The position numbers and the translations under genes are program-made. This document shows positions 20,451 through 31,180 of a stretch of 64,000 nt of DNA, in pieces. The first letter of the stretch is position 1. The number at the start of each line of letters is the position of its first letter. The DNA is taken from assembly GCF_021134715.1 (NCBI RefSeq), contig NC_060024.1:4340001-4404000 (forward strand), given 5' to 3'. The stretch is from Daphnia pulex. Lineage: Eukaryota; Arthropoda; Branchiopoda; Diplostraca; Daphniidae. The notes beneath the pieces were generated by a model. It saw nothing but the letters and a program-made list of their open reading frames with translations. It ran no database searches and was not told the DNA's origin.

Positions 20451-20512
20451 CGAGAGAAAGCTGCAAGCCCTTAATTACAAAAGTGATCTTTGTCTCTAGT
20501 AGTTTGGTCAAG

Positions 20513-21600
20513 GTGCATTGATTTAATGATACATTAATAATTCACTTTGAAATTTATTAACTTTTGTATTTTGTTTTACAACCTAGGGAATTGGCAGAAT
20601 TAGATCAACAAGTGATGGCTAAGTGGACGAGTCAATCGAATGACGAGAATCGATGACCGAGGTCTTCAGAATCTTCGGTCATTATCTATAAATAAAAACC
20701 TTATCTTACGAAAAGAATTTAAACGATGGAAAGGAAAACTAAGCCCAAATGAATTAAATTATACGTTACCAGAAAAACCAACTGTGGATTGGCCTTGAGA
20801 CTGTTCCTAAGAAAAGACAAAGAAAAATGTGTTAGAGTTAGGGTCTGAAACAGGAAACACCACCTTATCTTTGCAAAATTCTACATAAGAAGTACGGGTA
20901 AGGGAATACAAAATTATTAATTTTTAGGGAGTGGGGAAGCAAGAGGGCATAACGAACCACTACCTGAAGCATCGTCGACCTCAAAAGGTGTTGAAGAAAA
21001 ACAGGCTTATTAAACCATAGGGGAGAGCGGGGTTGGATGGGACAAAAAAGTAACACCGAGTGTAACTTCCTATATCTCTTTAAATATATAGAATTAAGAA
21101 AATGTTTCAAATGAACATTAAATGAATCTATTTAATCTTTCTAAATCTATTTTTTAATTAAATTTATCTTAAAAAATGCATTAGCGGGAATGTTAAGACT
21201 GAAGTGACTTCGTTTATAAAAATCACTTTTTACACGGGGTTGTTTGGGACACTTTTCTTAATGTTAGTTTTTGTGCATAAAATGACGAAAGAATAACGAA
21301 ACTGGTATACCCATTTTGTGCAAAATTCCATTTTCTTTGCAACCATCTACATTTTATGCACGAAAACCACATTATACGTTAAGACATATTGAAAAACAAA
21401 TTTATTCGTCAAAAATAAGAAATTTTCAATCGATAGCTGGCTTCTAATAATCGATTCATAACTTTAAAATAATCAATTTGTTAAATATTCGTATCGATAG
21501 ATGTCAAAGTTATGGCTGGTAGATTTTGAAAGTTTTCACTTGTTGGCTGTCTGTAATATCACGTAAAAAATTGTAATTGTATAGCAATAATCTAAGTTTC
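20513..21600. other. Non-coding; possible 5' flank of the pogo-like element
   Basis: A hairpin GATGACCGAG/CTTCGGTCATT lies at about 20653-20690. From about 21022 the GAGCGGGGTTGGATGGGACA sequence may belong to the left end of the pogo-like transposon, but no matching inverted terminus was found beyond 28330. Confidence 0.4.
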
Positions 21601-21647
21601 TAGTAAAAATGTTAATCAATATTATTCCTATATTTTTTATTTATAGT

Positions 21648-22770
21648 GAAATGCCACGTACTTTTAAAAGAAAAACCTTGTTCGTTCCGCTAAGTGATCG
21701 TGAAAAAAAAATTTTTTTGCTTAAAAAACAGACAAGTGGGTTAAGTCTAAGGAAGTTAGCAGTACAAGGACTATCCAAGTCCAATATTCATCGGCAACTG
21801 AAATCTTGAAAGCAACTCTTTCAAGAAAACAGGTCACAACCGTAAAGTTTTTAATAAACAAGAAGAATGTGAACTTACCAACTACCTGATTGTGGCACAA
21901 AAATTGAACTACGGACTGACACCAAGTGATACCAGAAAACTAGCTTTTTCCTTTGCAAAGTCAAACAACATTAAAATGCCATCTCCTTGGGAAGTGAATA
22001 AAGAAGCTGTAAAAGATTGGTTTTCCTCATTCCTAAGACGAAATTCAAGGCTGTCCATTAGAAAACATGAAAGGACGAGCCAAGCTCGAGCTGCAGCCGT
22101 CAATCACGTCCTCATAGAGAAATATTTTGATGACTTGGATGGCTTGTAAGAAAAGCACCAGTTCACAGATGAAGAAATCTTTAACACTGACGAAACAAAT
22201 AACCCAACAGTGGTGGACCCTCAAAATATTGTTGCCGAGAAAGGAGTTAAAGTTTTAATTTTCTGGTAATGTAATTGTTGAACTGAAATTAAATTTGTAT
22301 CTATTTGTTAGGTGAGTAGCGCTGTTGGTGGGGAACAAGGGATTAATGTTACCATGTTAGCATTTGTAAAAGCTGCTGGTTAAGCCTTTTCAGGCACCTT
22401 CATTTTCCCAAGAGTTAAGGTGAACCTCACCAAAATGATAAATTTGCCTGATGGTTTCCTCCCTTTAGTATGTCCTTTTAGTTGGATGACGTCTGAGCTC
22501 TTCTTGTTTTCGTTGCAGCATCTATTGAAAAATGTTAAGTGTTCTCCTGAGAAGCCAATCCTTCTTATTCTTGACAATCACACTAGCCACATTAGCTATC
22601 CCATAGTTGAGTTTTGCAACAAAAGTGGCATAGTTCTGTTCACGTTGCCACCTCACACATCTCATGTGACTCAGCCCCTTGACAAGTGTTTATTCGGTCC
22701 AATGAAATCGGACGTGTCGCAAGAACACCGTCATTGGATGCGAAATCATCCAGAGACCTTTCCTCTTTCA
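21648..22770 (+). pseudogene. pogo/Tigger-like DDE transposase, 5' part
   Basis: DNA transposase of the pogo branch of Tc1/mariner. It begins MPRTFKRKTLF with a helix-turn-helix-like LSLRKLAVQGLSKSNIHR (to 21800), a stop and frame change, then NYGLTPSDTRKLAFSFAKSN and KDWFSSFLRRNSRLSIR (CENPB-type DNA-binding domain, 21900-22130). DDE blocks follow: EIFNTDETNNPTVVDPQNIV (first Asp, 22170-22230), and after a putative 50-bp intron (22269-22311) GTFIFPRV, then ILLILDNHTSHIS (second Asp, 22560-22600) and TLPPHTSHVTQPLD (third catalytic region, 22640-22680). At about 22770 it is cut by the Ty3/gypsy element. Confidence 0.85.
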
Positions 22771-22797
22771 CACACACAGACTACCAAGACTACAACA

Positions 22798-22811
22798 TGG
22801 TGTCAGAAGTG
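22798..22811 (+). promoter_or_regulatory. Primer-binding site (tRNA-Leu type)
   Basis: TGGTGTCAGAAGTG follows the LTR end ACAACA directly. The same 14 bases open the primer site of the 5.35-9.68 kb element. Confidence 0.85.
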
Positions 22812-23123
22812 CTCGAGTAATTTTTCAATTTCTCGCGTGTGGTGTGTTTCTTGATGTTTCACACTGAGTTGGAACTGGTAATTGTCGTTCCCTAGCCCTG
22901 ATTGTGGGGTGATTCGTAGTAATTACGTGGTAATTACGTCTCTGTAGTGTCAACGCTATCCGTTTGTATCTCAAGCATCCGTTTTCGCACGTGGTTCAAC
23001 TAAACTGTATCCAGGCCAATCGAGAGCATCCGTCCTCTCTCGTGGTTGATTTCAACATTTTCTGTTGCGTTTGTATCCTGGTTATCGTTTATTTGTGTTT
23101 CCGACGTTTGAAATTGTGCAGCC

Positions 23124-23510
23124 ATGGCCCAAGGCTTGAAGTTCCCTGATCCGTTTGCGTTCACGAAGCCTAATTTGGCCTTGGAGTGGGCGCAATGGCG
23201 TCGTCAGATCGAGTGGTATATTAAAGCCACGCGTAAGGACGAGACGGATGAAGAAGTTTTAGTTGGAGTGCTGTTGTCCCTGCTTGGAAGAGAGGGAGTC
23301 AAGATTTATGAGACGTTACCATTGATTGCGGCAAATGCAAACGAGATTGCTCCGGTGTTGAATGAATTTACCACGTATTTTGAGCCCCTTAAAAGCGAGG
23401 TGTTCGATCGCTTTCTTTTTAATCGTCGTATCCAGCAACCGGGTGAATCTTTCGACACGTGGCTGGTGGAGTTACGCAGTATGGTACGGCCGCGGTTATT
23501 GAATCTGTAA
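23124..23510 (+). pseudogene. Gag N-terminal/capsid part
   Basis: Starts MAQGLKFPDPFAFTKPNLAL at an ATG. WAQWRRQIEWYIKATRKDE and FDRFLFNRRIQQPGESFDTW are the usual Ty3/gypsy capsid blocks. A frameshift near 23485 leads to an early stop at 23508; in the other frame VIESVIRDQIVFGV continues the capsid to a further stop near 23571. Confidence 0.85.
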
Positions 23511-23644
23511 TACGAGACCAGATTGTTTTCGGCGTGACCAGTGAACATGTGCGCGAAAAACTTTTATTTTAAACTGACTTAAAGTTACCCGAAGCCTGCA
23601 ACATTGTTCGCGCGTGTGAATCAGCTTCATCAAAACTGAACCAG

Positions 23645-24028
23645 ATGGCGCCACGAAAAAGTACTGTTTATCGTCTACATGACAACCAGCCAAAAGGAAA
23701 GCAGGGCATGAGCTCTTACAAAAAGCCGCGTCAACCTGGCGGGAACATGTTGCAGTATGTTAATTGTCAGGATTGTGGCAGACGTCATAGAAAAGATCGA
23801 TGTTCTGCAGCAAGAGTGGTGTGCTTCTCGTGTCAGCAAGTCGGCCATTTTGCAAATAGGTGTCCGAATGGGAGATCTCAGCAAGGTACGTCACACCCTC
23901 GTAAGATGGCGCCACCACCTGCACCTCAGACAGCACCCGACAACCGACGATGCGGCCTGCACAACGTGGAACTTTTATGCAACAACAGTTGCACGCCGTG
24001 GAAGAGGAAGGTTTTGATGGCCAGTTGA
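23645..24028 (+). pseudogene. Gag nucleocapsid with zinc knuckle
   Basis: CQDCGRRHRKDRC is followed by CFSCQQVGHFANRC (CX2CX4HX4C, about 23821-23862). A basic segment precedes it. It should bind element RNA. The frame then gives way to the protease frame at about 23950. Confidence 0.8.
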
Positions 24029-24645
24029 CAGGAGCTAACAGATTCTGGGGAAAAGATTACGTCACTCATCAAATTACCTGCACAGAAGAAAAAGTAGACG
24101 AGTGGTATGAAGATATGGCGGTCGATGGAAAAGCAACTATTCGTTTTAAACTTGACTCGGGCGCTACGTGTAATATGTTGCCGTATGAGTTGTATGTGAG
24201 TGTGTGCCCGAATGGTGCTCCTTTGGAACCTGGTCCTCGAGTAAGAAACTACAGCGCAAACGGTGGTTATCTGAATGTTCTGGGCGTGTACAAGGGACAA
24301 GTGGTTCGTCGTGGAATAGCCTATGTGCTTCAATTTGTGGTGGTTAATGAACCTGGTCAACCAGCCATCTTGGGACTTCCGGCGTGCAAGTTAATGATGC
24401 TCATCAAGCGCGTTCATTCCATCACCGTGTCGCCACCACAACTACAGCCGCCAATCGTGAAAGAATTTGCAGACGTGTTCAACGGAATGGAAAGCTTCCA
24501 ATTGAACATAAAATACGCCTGGCAACTGGCCCTAATCATGTGGATCCTGTGGTGTCGGCGGCGGGTCGTATTCCGTTTAGTTTGGAGAAAAAGGTGTTCG
24601 ACAAACTGGATCAGATGGTTGCTGACAACATCATTGCTCCAGTAG
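23950..24645 (+). pseudogene. Retropepsin and start of pol
   Basis: RFKLDSGATCNMLPYEL (24143-24193) carries the catalytic DSGA. QPAILGLPACKL (24358-24393) is the C-terminal strand. The frame then goes on towards reverse transcriptase but a shift near 24400-24500 moves the reading to another frame. Confidence 0.85.
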
Positions 24646-25041
24646 TCGAACCGACTGAGTGGGTGAGCAGGATGCTGGTGGTTGGAAAACCTGATGGAGA
24701 CGTCCGTATCTGTCTTGATCCATCTGACTTAAACAAGGCCATACAGCGGCAACACTTCATGGTGCCAACGGTGGAACAGCTGTTTGGAAAGATTGGTAAG
24801 GCAAAGTATTTTTGTAGCCTCGACGCTGCATCCGGTTTTTACCAAATACCGCTCTTCATATTTGTGCACCGTGGCAACACCCAAAGGAAGATATCGTTTC
24901 CTGCGGCTCCCGTTTGGCCTCGTCTCGGCTCCCGAAGTTTACCTTCAGGCCATGTCGGAGCTGTTCGGCGATTTGCTCGGAGTGCTGATTTACTTCGAGG
25001 ATTTTTTGGTGATTGGAGAAACAATGGAGGAACTGGAGTGA
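24384..25041 (+). pseudogene. Reverse transcriptase with altered active site
   Basis: Blocks in order, in two frames: DNIIAPVVEPTEWVSRMLVV, VRICLDPSDLNKAI, FCSLDAASGFYQIPL (first catalytic Asp), then after a shift RYRFLRLPFGLVSAP and VLIYFEDFLVIGET. The catalytic box at 24991-25002 reads YFED where active enzymes have Y-x-D-D, so one metal-binding Asp is Glu. A TGA follows at 25039. Confidence 0.9.
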
Positions 25042-25053
25042 AATCTGCGCCGA

Positions 25054-26223
25054 GTGCTGGTACGTTGCCGAGAAAAGAATTTAAAGTCGCAGTTAAAATT
25101 ATGCCAATTCTTTGTTCAGAATCTTCCCTGGTTGGGCCATGTGATCGGAAATGGATCTTTGAAGCCGGATCCTGAAAAAGTGGAAGCTATTGTGAAGATG
25201 CCGGCTCCTACGAACAAGAAAGGCTTGATACGCTTACTTGGAATGGTAACGTGCTTGGACAAATTTTGTAAAGACTTGGCTGTTCTAACGCGACCTCTTC
25301 GTGACATGTTGAAGCAGGATGCGGCATGGGTGTGGGACGCGCAACAAGAACAAGCCTTGAATGCCCTCAAGTCCGCCATTTCCTCGTTGCCAGTTTTACG
25401 TTTGTTCGATGTTTCCAAACCGTTGGTGGTCTCCGTGGATGCTTCACCCATCGGTATTGGTGCAGTGTTATTGCTAGATGGCCAGCTGGTGGCTTTTTCG
25501 TCCACATCGCTGACTGAGACTCAAAAACGTTACTGTCAAATAGAAAAGGAGCTGTTGGCGGTTCAGTTTGGCTTGCTGAAATTCCGGCAATATGTTTATG
25601 GACAAAAAGTGACGGTTGAATCGGACCAAAAACCGCTTGTTGGTCTGCTGGAAAAGCCGATAGCAACTTGCTCCCCAAGGATCCAACAAATGAGACTTCA
25701 GCTGCAAAGATTCGACTTTCAGCTTGTGTATAAGCCCGGCAAGGAACTTTTCATCGCCGACACCTTGAGCCGTGCACCATCGCTGCGTTTGTTCACGGAT
25801 GACATCACCCAGGATAGTGAAGACCAAGTGCATCATGTGCTTCATAGTCTCGTCACGTCCGTGTCCACCAGGAAGCGTTATACCGAAGCCACCGCCTTGG
25901 ACCCAACACTGCAACTTTTGAAAATGGTGATTCAAACAGGGTGGCCTCAGAGGCATGCTCAGTGTCCGGCTGCAGTCAAACCGTATTGGTCGGTGAGGAG
26001 CCAATTGTCAATGGTGGAAGGCATTTTATTGTGTGGCAGTCGTTTTGTGGTTCCAATGTCCCTTCGTCGCAAGACCATGGAGGGTATACACGACGGTCAT
26101 TTCAGTGAAACGAAATCTGTTTTACGCGCGAAATCGAGTGTACTGGCCCGGTTGAAAGGACCAAGTGAAAAACATGGTGGCCAGTTGTTCGGTTTGCCAA
26201 GAAAATCGTGGTCAAAACCCTAA
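25054..26223 (+). pseudogene. RT connection and RNase H
   Basis: The longest frame of the element, 389 codons. LGHVIGNGSLKPDPEKVEAI is the end of the RT thumb. RNase H follows: LVVSVDASPIGIGAVLL, then EKELLAVQFGLLKFRQYVYG and VTVESDQKPL, with a terminal IADTLSRAPS. The typical D, E, D positions are visible. The zinc-binding start of integrase begins near 26060 but a shift near 26170 breaks it. Confidence 0.9.
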
Positions 26224-26809
26224 GCTGCCGTTACATCCCGTCCGGCTTCCGGATTACGCCTTTCAGCTGGTGTCTGCTGATTTGTTCGAGTTTGAGCGCG
26301 TGAACTATATTTTGCTGGTGGACTCATACAGCAAATGGCCGTGTGTCGTTCCCCTAAAGTAAACAACGTCGTCAGCAATCATTGAATAGATGCCACGATT
26401 TTTGTGTGACTTTGGCCGGCCAGAAGAATTGGAGTCTGACAACGGAACTCAATTTTCCAGTGCGGAGTTCCGTGAATATTGTGCGTCGTTGAACATCAAG
26501 CAAGTGACGTCGAGTCCCGAGTTCGCCCAATCCAACGGACTGGTTGAGCGACACATCCAAACGGTAAAACGCACTTTGCTGAAGATGTTTGCTGAAGGAA
26601 ATTCCCTGTGGGAGGCGCTGGCAGCCATCCGTTCGACCCCGGTGTCTCATTACCGGCCCCGTCCGTGCTACTTCAAGGACGTAATCTGCGTGGTGTGCTG
26701 CCTTTTCTCGACGCGTCCTTATCTCCAAAGCTGGTGCCGGCGTCGTTTGTACGTCAAGAGTTGTCTCGTCGACAACAAACGGCGGCGTTTGTTCAACCCC
26801 ACTCAGTGA
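26165..26809 (+). pseudogene. Integrase (DDE)
   Basis: CSVCQENRG is the second half of the HHCC zinc site. FQLVSADLFEF and LLVDSYSKWP give the first Asp; a stop at 26360 is followed in another frame by ELESDNGTQFSSAEFREY (second Asp) and QSNGLVERHIQTVKR (Glu). The spacing between second Asp and Glu is 35 residues, as in retroviral integrases. Confidence 0.9.
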
Positions 26810-26814
26810 GTGTT

Positions 26815-27228
26815 CAGTCGTCTGCGTTGACTGTAGGACAACGTGTTCGTGCCTTGATCAAAGGGAAGTGGCAACTTGGTGTCGTAAATGTGGTGTGCCA
26901 AGAACCACATTTTTATATCGTCCGCTTAACTGATGGGCGTATGTTTCGTCGTACACGCTGGGCAATTAACGTCGATAACGCGACCAGACCGACAGCCGTT
27001 CAGCGGACCATGCAACCTTCCCGTCTGCAATTTTCACGTGGCCCGGTTGTCGTTCCACCCACTCAACCGCCGGCTTTGGTTCAGCCGAGTGGAAGTTCAG
27101 CAGTGGCTGTCCAGCTAGCCGTCGCAAGGACGGCCCGTCCAGTCGCTGGTGTCAATACTCCGTCTGGAAAGTCTTCCGTGTTCCAGTCGTCTGTTCAACA
27201 AGAGTCTACGCCGGTCCATTCTGTTTAA
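26815..27228 (+). pseudogene. Integrase C-terminal part and tail
   Basis: LTVGQRVRALIKGKWQLGVV and FYIVRLTDGRMFRR resemble the SH3-like C-terminal domain of Ty3/gypsy integrases. A Pro/Val/Gln-rich tail follows to a stop at 27226. No chromodomain was seen. From 27230 to 27640 there is only a T/C-rich non-coding part with repeated TCATTGTTCATTC words. Confidence 0.6.
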
Positions 27229-27640
27229 GCGCCCAGCCGCCCTGTTCGAGAGATTCCGGCCTCACCCGCTCGGTTATTTGTTTCCCGTATTCCCGTTCGT
27301 GACCGGGTGGTTTGGTTGCCCCCTTCGGCCAGCAGTGGTCAACATGCTCCTGTGGCCGCCCTTGGTGTTACCCGCTCGGGCCGACGCTACATCAAACCTC
27401 CTCCACCCTCTCAGTAAACGACGCAAGTCGACATTCCATCCTCCCGTCCGATTTATCTTCATGTCATTTCAATTCATTGTCGTTTCATTATTCATCGTTT
27501 CACTACTCATTGTTCATGCGTTTATTTTCATCTCACCTACTCATTGTTCATTCATCTTCGTTCACATCCTCATTGTTCATTCATGTTGGTTTATTTTTCA
27601 CATTCTCGTCTTACATTTTGATTGCATTCATTTCGTATAT

Positions 27641-27660
27641 GGTTAAGGGGGGGGGGGAGA
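27641..27660 (+). promoter_or_regulatory. Polypurine tract
   Basis: GGTTAA followed by a run of about 12 G and AGA, ending directly at the LTR start TGTTGTAAAG. It primes plus-strand DNA synthesis. Confidence 0.8.
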
Positions 27661-27770
27661 TGTTGTAAAGTCTACCACTAGGTGGCCTCGCATCTTCCTC
27701 TCTTATGTCGAGATCACCCAGACGGCACTGGAGAATACACAGACACACACAGACTACCAAGACTACAACA
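27661..27770 (+). repeat. 3' LTR, 110 bp
   Basis: TGTTGTA at the start and TACAACA at the end are perfect inverted termini. The last 27 bp equal 22771-22797 at the left end, where the rest of the 5' LTR is missing. 110 bp is very short for Ty3/gypsy. Confidence 0.9.
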
Positions 27771-28333
27771 GAATGGAACTGAAGTAAGGAATTCACTGTC
27801 AGCTCTTGTGTCTGAAACAGATTATCAACAAGATGTTTTAGGTGATATACTAAATCCTAATCTAAATCAGCAAGGTATTTTTATACAAAATTTATTGTTA
27901 AACTGCATTAATTAACACTTTAAATACAATTACATTGCAGATGGGATATGTATTAACGTCCAATCTGATAATGTTCTCCCGTCGACTTCAGCAAGTCAAG
28001 AAGATGGAATGTCACAATACCTTTTAACAATAAATAGTGGAAAGTTGCAATTAGCTCCAATATCGACATCGTCTACTCTGGTTAGATCTGCAGTTTTTCA
28101 AACAACACTCACTGCAACGCCTTCAAACGAGCTGCCTCGTGAAAGGTTTACGCCACAAGAAGTGTTACCTCATCCGAGAATTGCCCAAAAGGACCCAGAG
28201 TACCAAAGAAAAACCAGAACAGAGGTTTTTCTCGTGTATTGACGAATTCTCCAGAAATTGCTAAGTTGAAAGAGGCACACAACACAAAAGTGTTGAAAGA
28301 AAACAATCGTGTTTTAAGGGAAAAAACAAACTG
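27771..28333 (+). pseudogene. pogo/Tigger-like transposase, 3' part
   Basis: Resumes after the LTR with SLSALVSETDYQQDVLGDIL, has an apparent intron ending TTGCAG at about 27941, then DGICINVQSDNVLPST and RERFTPQEVLPHPRIAQK, typical of the Pro-rich tail of Tigger/jerky transposases. A one-base shift near 28224 gives FSRVLTNSPEIAKLKEAH and the final TGA near 28333. Together with 21648-22770 this is one gene split by the retrotransposon. Confidence 0.75.
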
Positions 28334-29278
28334 AGCAAAGTCCAAAAAGAAAATAACAACAAAGTAAGATTTACTTGAATATTTTATATTGAGTTACCGC
28401 ATGCATTATTGTATTAATGTTTAAATTTTTTCATCTATGTGAAAACTTTCCATTTTTTGTTATTGTCGTGATCAGGCTTGTACAACAAAGACTACAGCAA
28501 CGACGACTACATGTACCCAATCAGAATCAGTGCACCCACCGTCCAACCCTGCAAGTTGTCTACCGTAAATAAAGTTGTTTCAATACAGTTTGTAGAACCC
28601 GTTTGTTGTCTTGTATCTGGTTTTGCGAACCCGTTTAGATACGCCTATAAAGCGCAATTAAACTGTCTTGAATGAAGTTCTAAAACGGATCCAAATGCGT
28701 TGGATCAACCCCTAAATAAAACTGGGTAGAAATAGGTTTGAAAACGGCAAACGTGTACGGAATTTTTTAGCGCTTAATGTTAGTATTTCCAACGATATAT
28801 TATCGTATGTCAAACTGCCAATAAACTAATATTCAAATATTTACCAGCGCGCGCTAATTTACCAATAAAAAAAAGCATGAAATTTATTGGTCCATTGTAT
28901 TTATTGTTGAAAAAGACAAGTTCAATAAAATGTTACAGCTTTGAACACAACAAGTGAAGTATAGGGCTCTTTTGGCTAAATAAAATAGATCCTAAAGAGC
29001 CCTATTGTCAATTAACTAAGAAAGAAATGAAACGAAACCGAACAAAACGGAGCAATTAACGTGCAAATAAAAATGGTGGTAACGATTACATAGAAATTTA
29101 TGGCAATTAAGGCATGTAAGTAAGTGTAACGACAGCAAGACATATTTCTAAATAAGAGTGGGCCTATTCCAAGGATATAAGGATTGAATCTGTTGCAGCA
29201 TAGGGGTTAACAAACAAAGAACTTTGTTGACCATGTTGGTGGTGGTTGGTGGTGTTGGCCTTTTCTTTTTCTTGAAAG
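28334..29278. other. Non-coding, nothing recognised
   Basis: A/T-rich. The frame at 28478-28675 has no domain. It may include the right end of the pogo-like element. Confidence 0.5.
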
Positions 29279-31180
29279 GACAAACAGATAGCTCTCAGTC
29301 AGTCTAAATGCAAATCTAAAGCAAAATCAAAATTAGAAATAAACCAAGAATAATGAAAACTATTGCAATAACCTACAGATCATTTTCCATCCACACACAT
29401 GATAGCTTGGATGATACACGAGTAGTGGCAAGTTTGAGAATGGTCAACAAAAACCCTTTTTTGACCATGATGTTGGCCTTTTATTTTTCTCGAAGGGACA
29501 AACTGATAGCTCTCAGTCAGTCTAAATGCAAATCTAAAGCAAAATCAAAATTAGAAATAAACCAAGAATCCCGTACGCGACAGATAGCTTAAAAGTACTT
29601 GTTTCAGCTTAGAAAAATGGAAAAAATCCCTTGTTTACTAAAAACTTAGTAAGCTTAACTTTGCAACACACAGAACCATGAAAAATATAAGCTAAACATA
29701 GCTTTCCCGTGGTGAGCTAAGGATTGCTGTTTTTTCTGAAGCTTGATTCAGCTTACTCTCATCTATCCTAGAAAAAAAGGGGAAAATAAATAAATGGCGC
29801 GCGCGCACCTTTCTCTAAGCTTAACTTAGCTACTTTTATATTTCTATGCTTTTTCGTAAATTCTGGGTCATCTATCCAATTGCTGATGTGATGAGGGGTT
29901 GCTGCATTACTTGTTGATGGTCTCCGTTGGTCCTGTTGTGTCATCATCTAATACGATTTAAATTCCAATAATGAATACTATCGAAATTACACCGAATATA
30001 TTTTTCTCTTCTCTTCTTTTTCTGTTTCCCTTAATCCTTTTAATGCATCGTTATCACTTATTAAAATTACCTTTAGCTAACATTGTTTTTATTGAATATA
30101 TTACTCGATGTATATTTAGCCATTAGTTGATATGGCTTGCATGTGTTTATGAAAAATACTTGCAATTTATATACATATTTTGTTTTTTATTCATAGAAAA
30201 AAAGCGCAGGGTATATCCGTAAGAAATTAGACTATAAAATAGTCAATTTATCGGTAAAAATAAATTTAACATTATAGAATCTAGATTAAGAGAGCAGATG
30301 ATGTACATATTGACTGCAGCATGCTGATTGCCTGATTATTAATAAAGAGAAAAGTTAGCTATTTTTATTTTCGGCTGTTTTCAGCTTATATAATCGTTAC
30401 TTTTCTAATCATAGCATAGAATAAAGCTTAAATTAACATAAGAATTACATAGCATAAAATCAGAAAGAAAATGTTAGCTGTTTTCAGCTTATTTTTTCCT
30501 TAGATGATAAAACGAAAGCTTGCCCAAGCTTTTATTTTCATTGCTATTATTATTTCAAGCGATTTCAAGTATTTTTAAGGTGAATCAAAACCTGGAAGAA
30601 AAAGTAAAAGTAAGTTCAAGCTTACTAACAAAAGGTATGATCTGAGTTTAAGTCTGCCTGGTAAAATAAAAGTAATTTTCAGCTGAATAAAGCTTGGCAT
30701 AAAACATTATCGACGGAATAAAATAAATCTAGCTACGTCAAGCAAAACTAACCTAACTCTTGGGCTACTATGTACAATATAAGCTAATGTAAGCTAACCT
30801 AAGCTTGGGAAACGGGGAAAAAAATAAAAAAGTACTTTTAAGCTATCTGTCGCGTACGGGATAATGAAAACTATTGCAATAACCTACAGATCGCTTTCCA
30901 TCAACACACATGAAAGCTTGGATGATACACGAGTAGTGGCAAGTTTGAGAATGGTCAACAAAAACCCTTTTTTTAACCATGGTGTTGGCCTTTTATTTTT
31001 CTCGAATGGACAAACTGATAGCTCTCAGTCAGTCTAAATGCAAATCTAAAGCAAAATCAAAATTAGAAATAAACCAAGAATAATGATAACTATTGCAATA
31101 ACCTACAGATCGCTTTCCATCAACACACATGAAAGCTTGGATGATACACGAGTAGTGGCAAGATTGAGCATCTGATCCAA
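29279..31180. repeat. ~218-bp tandem repeat array
   Basis: The landmark GACAAAC(A/T)GATAGCTCTCAGTC occurs at 29279, 29497 and 31009, and the neighbouring words (ACCAAGAATAATGA, GATACACGAGTAGTGGCAAG) recur in step, so the period is about 218 bp once the inserted element at 29570-30860 is removed. Three full units and a partial fourth. Confidence 0.85.
29570..30860. mobile_element. 1.29-kb TIR element with reiterated AGCTTA words
   Basis: Perfect 31-bp terminal inverted repeats: 29570-29600 starts CCCGTACGCGACAGATAGCT and 30830-30860 is its mirror. The empty site survives in the other tandem units (CCAAGAATAATGA), which shows a 2-bp AT duplication at the insertion. No coding frame is present, so it is non-autonomous. 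At least fifteen AGCTTA or TAAGCT words, often as TAAGCTTA, are scattered through it and one lies within each TIR. The superfamily is unknown to me. Confidence 0.9.

Larger units (their letters stand above)
19312..20460 (-). mobile_element. 5'-truncated non-LTR retrotransposon inserted in the RAD54-like exon
   Basis: About 1.15 kb in minus orientation. It is flanked by a 12-bp target duplication CTGCAAGCCCTT (19300-19311 and 20461-20472) and has an A-run at its 3' end (plus-strand T run from 19311). The 5' part encodes the C terminus of a LINE ORF2, and the rest is a 3' UTR made of 249-bp tandem repeats. 5' truncation, A tail and target duplication are the marks of target-primed reverse transcription. 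Confidence 0.9.
19152..20512 (+). pseudogene. RAD54-like SNF2 translocase exon, interrupted
   Basis: RAD54 remodels DNA in homologous recombination. After an acceptor (GCTAG/GGAGTG, 19151/19152) the exon encodes [10 protein letters not shown] and [16 protein letters not shown], the Walker A region of RAD54 (family DEMGLGKT; here Lys is Arg). An 11-bp tandem duplication near 19238-19260 (TGCATTACCAT repeated) shifts the frame, after which [12 protein letters not shown] is readable. A LINE inserted at 19312, and the exon resumes at 20461 with CKPLITKVIF and SSLVK up to a donor near 20512. The Walker lysine change, frameshift and insertion make it non-functional. No full RAD54 gene is present; other exons are not convincing. 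Confidence 0.85.
22771..27770 (+). mobile_element. Ty3/gypsy LTR retrotransposon, decayed, inserted in the pogo-like gene
   Basis: The order is truncated 5' LTR (27 bp left, 22771-22797), primer site, gag, protease, reverse transcriptase, RNase H, integrase, C-terminal domain, polypurine tract and a complete 110-bp 3' LTR (27661-27770). All domains are recognisable but split over many frames, and the reverse transcriptase active site is mutated, so it is dead. The pogo-like gene continues on the right of the 3' LTR. Integrase after RNase H places it in Ty3/gypsy. Confidence 0.92.
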
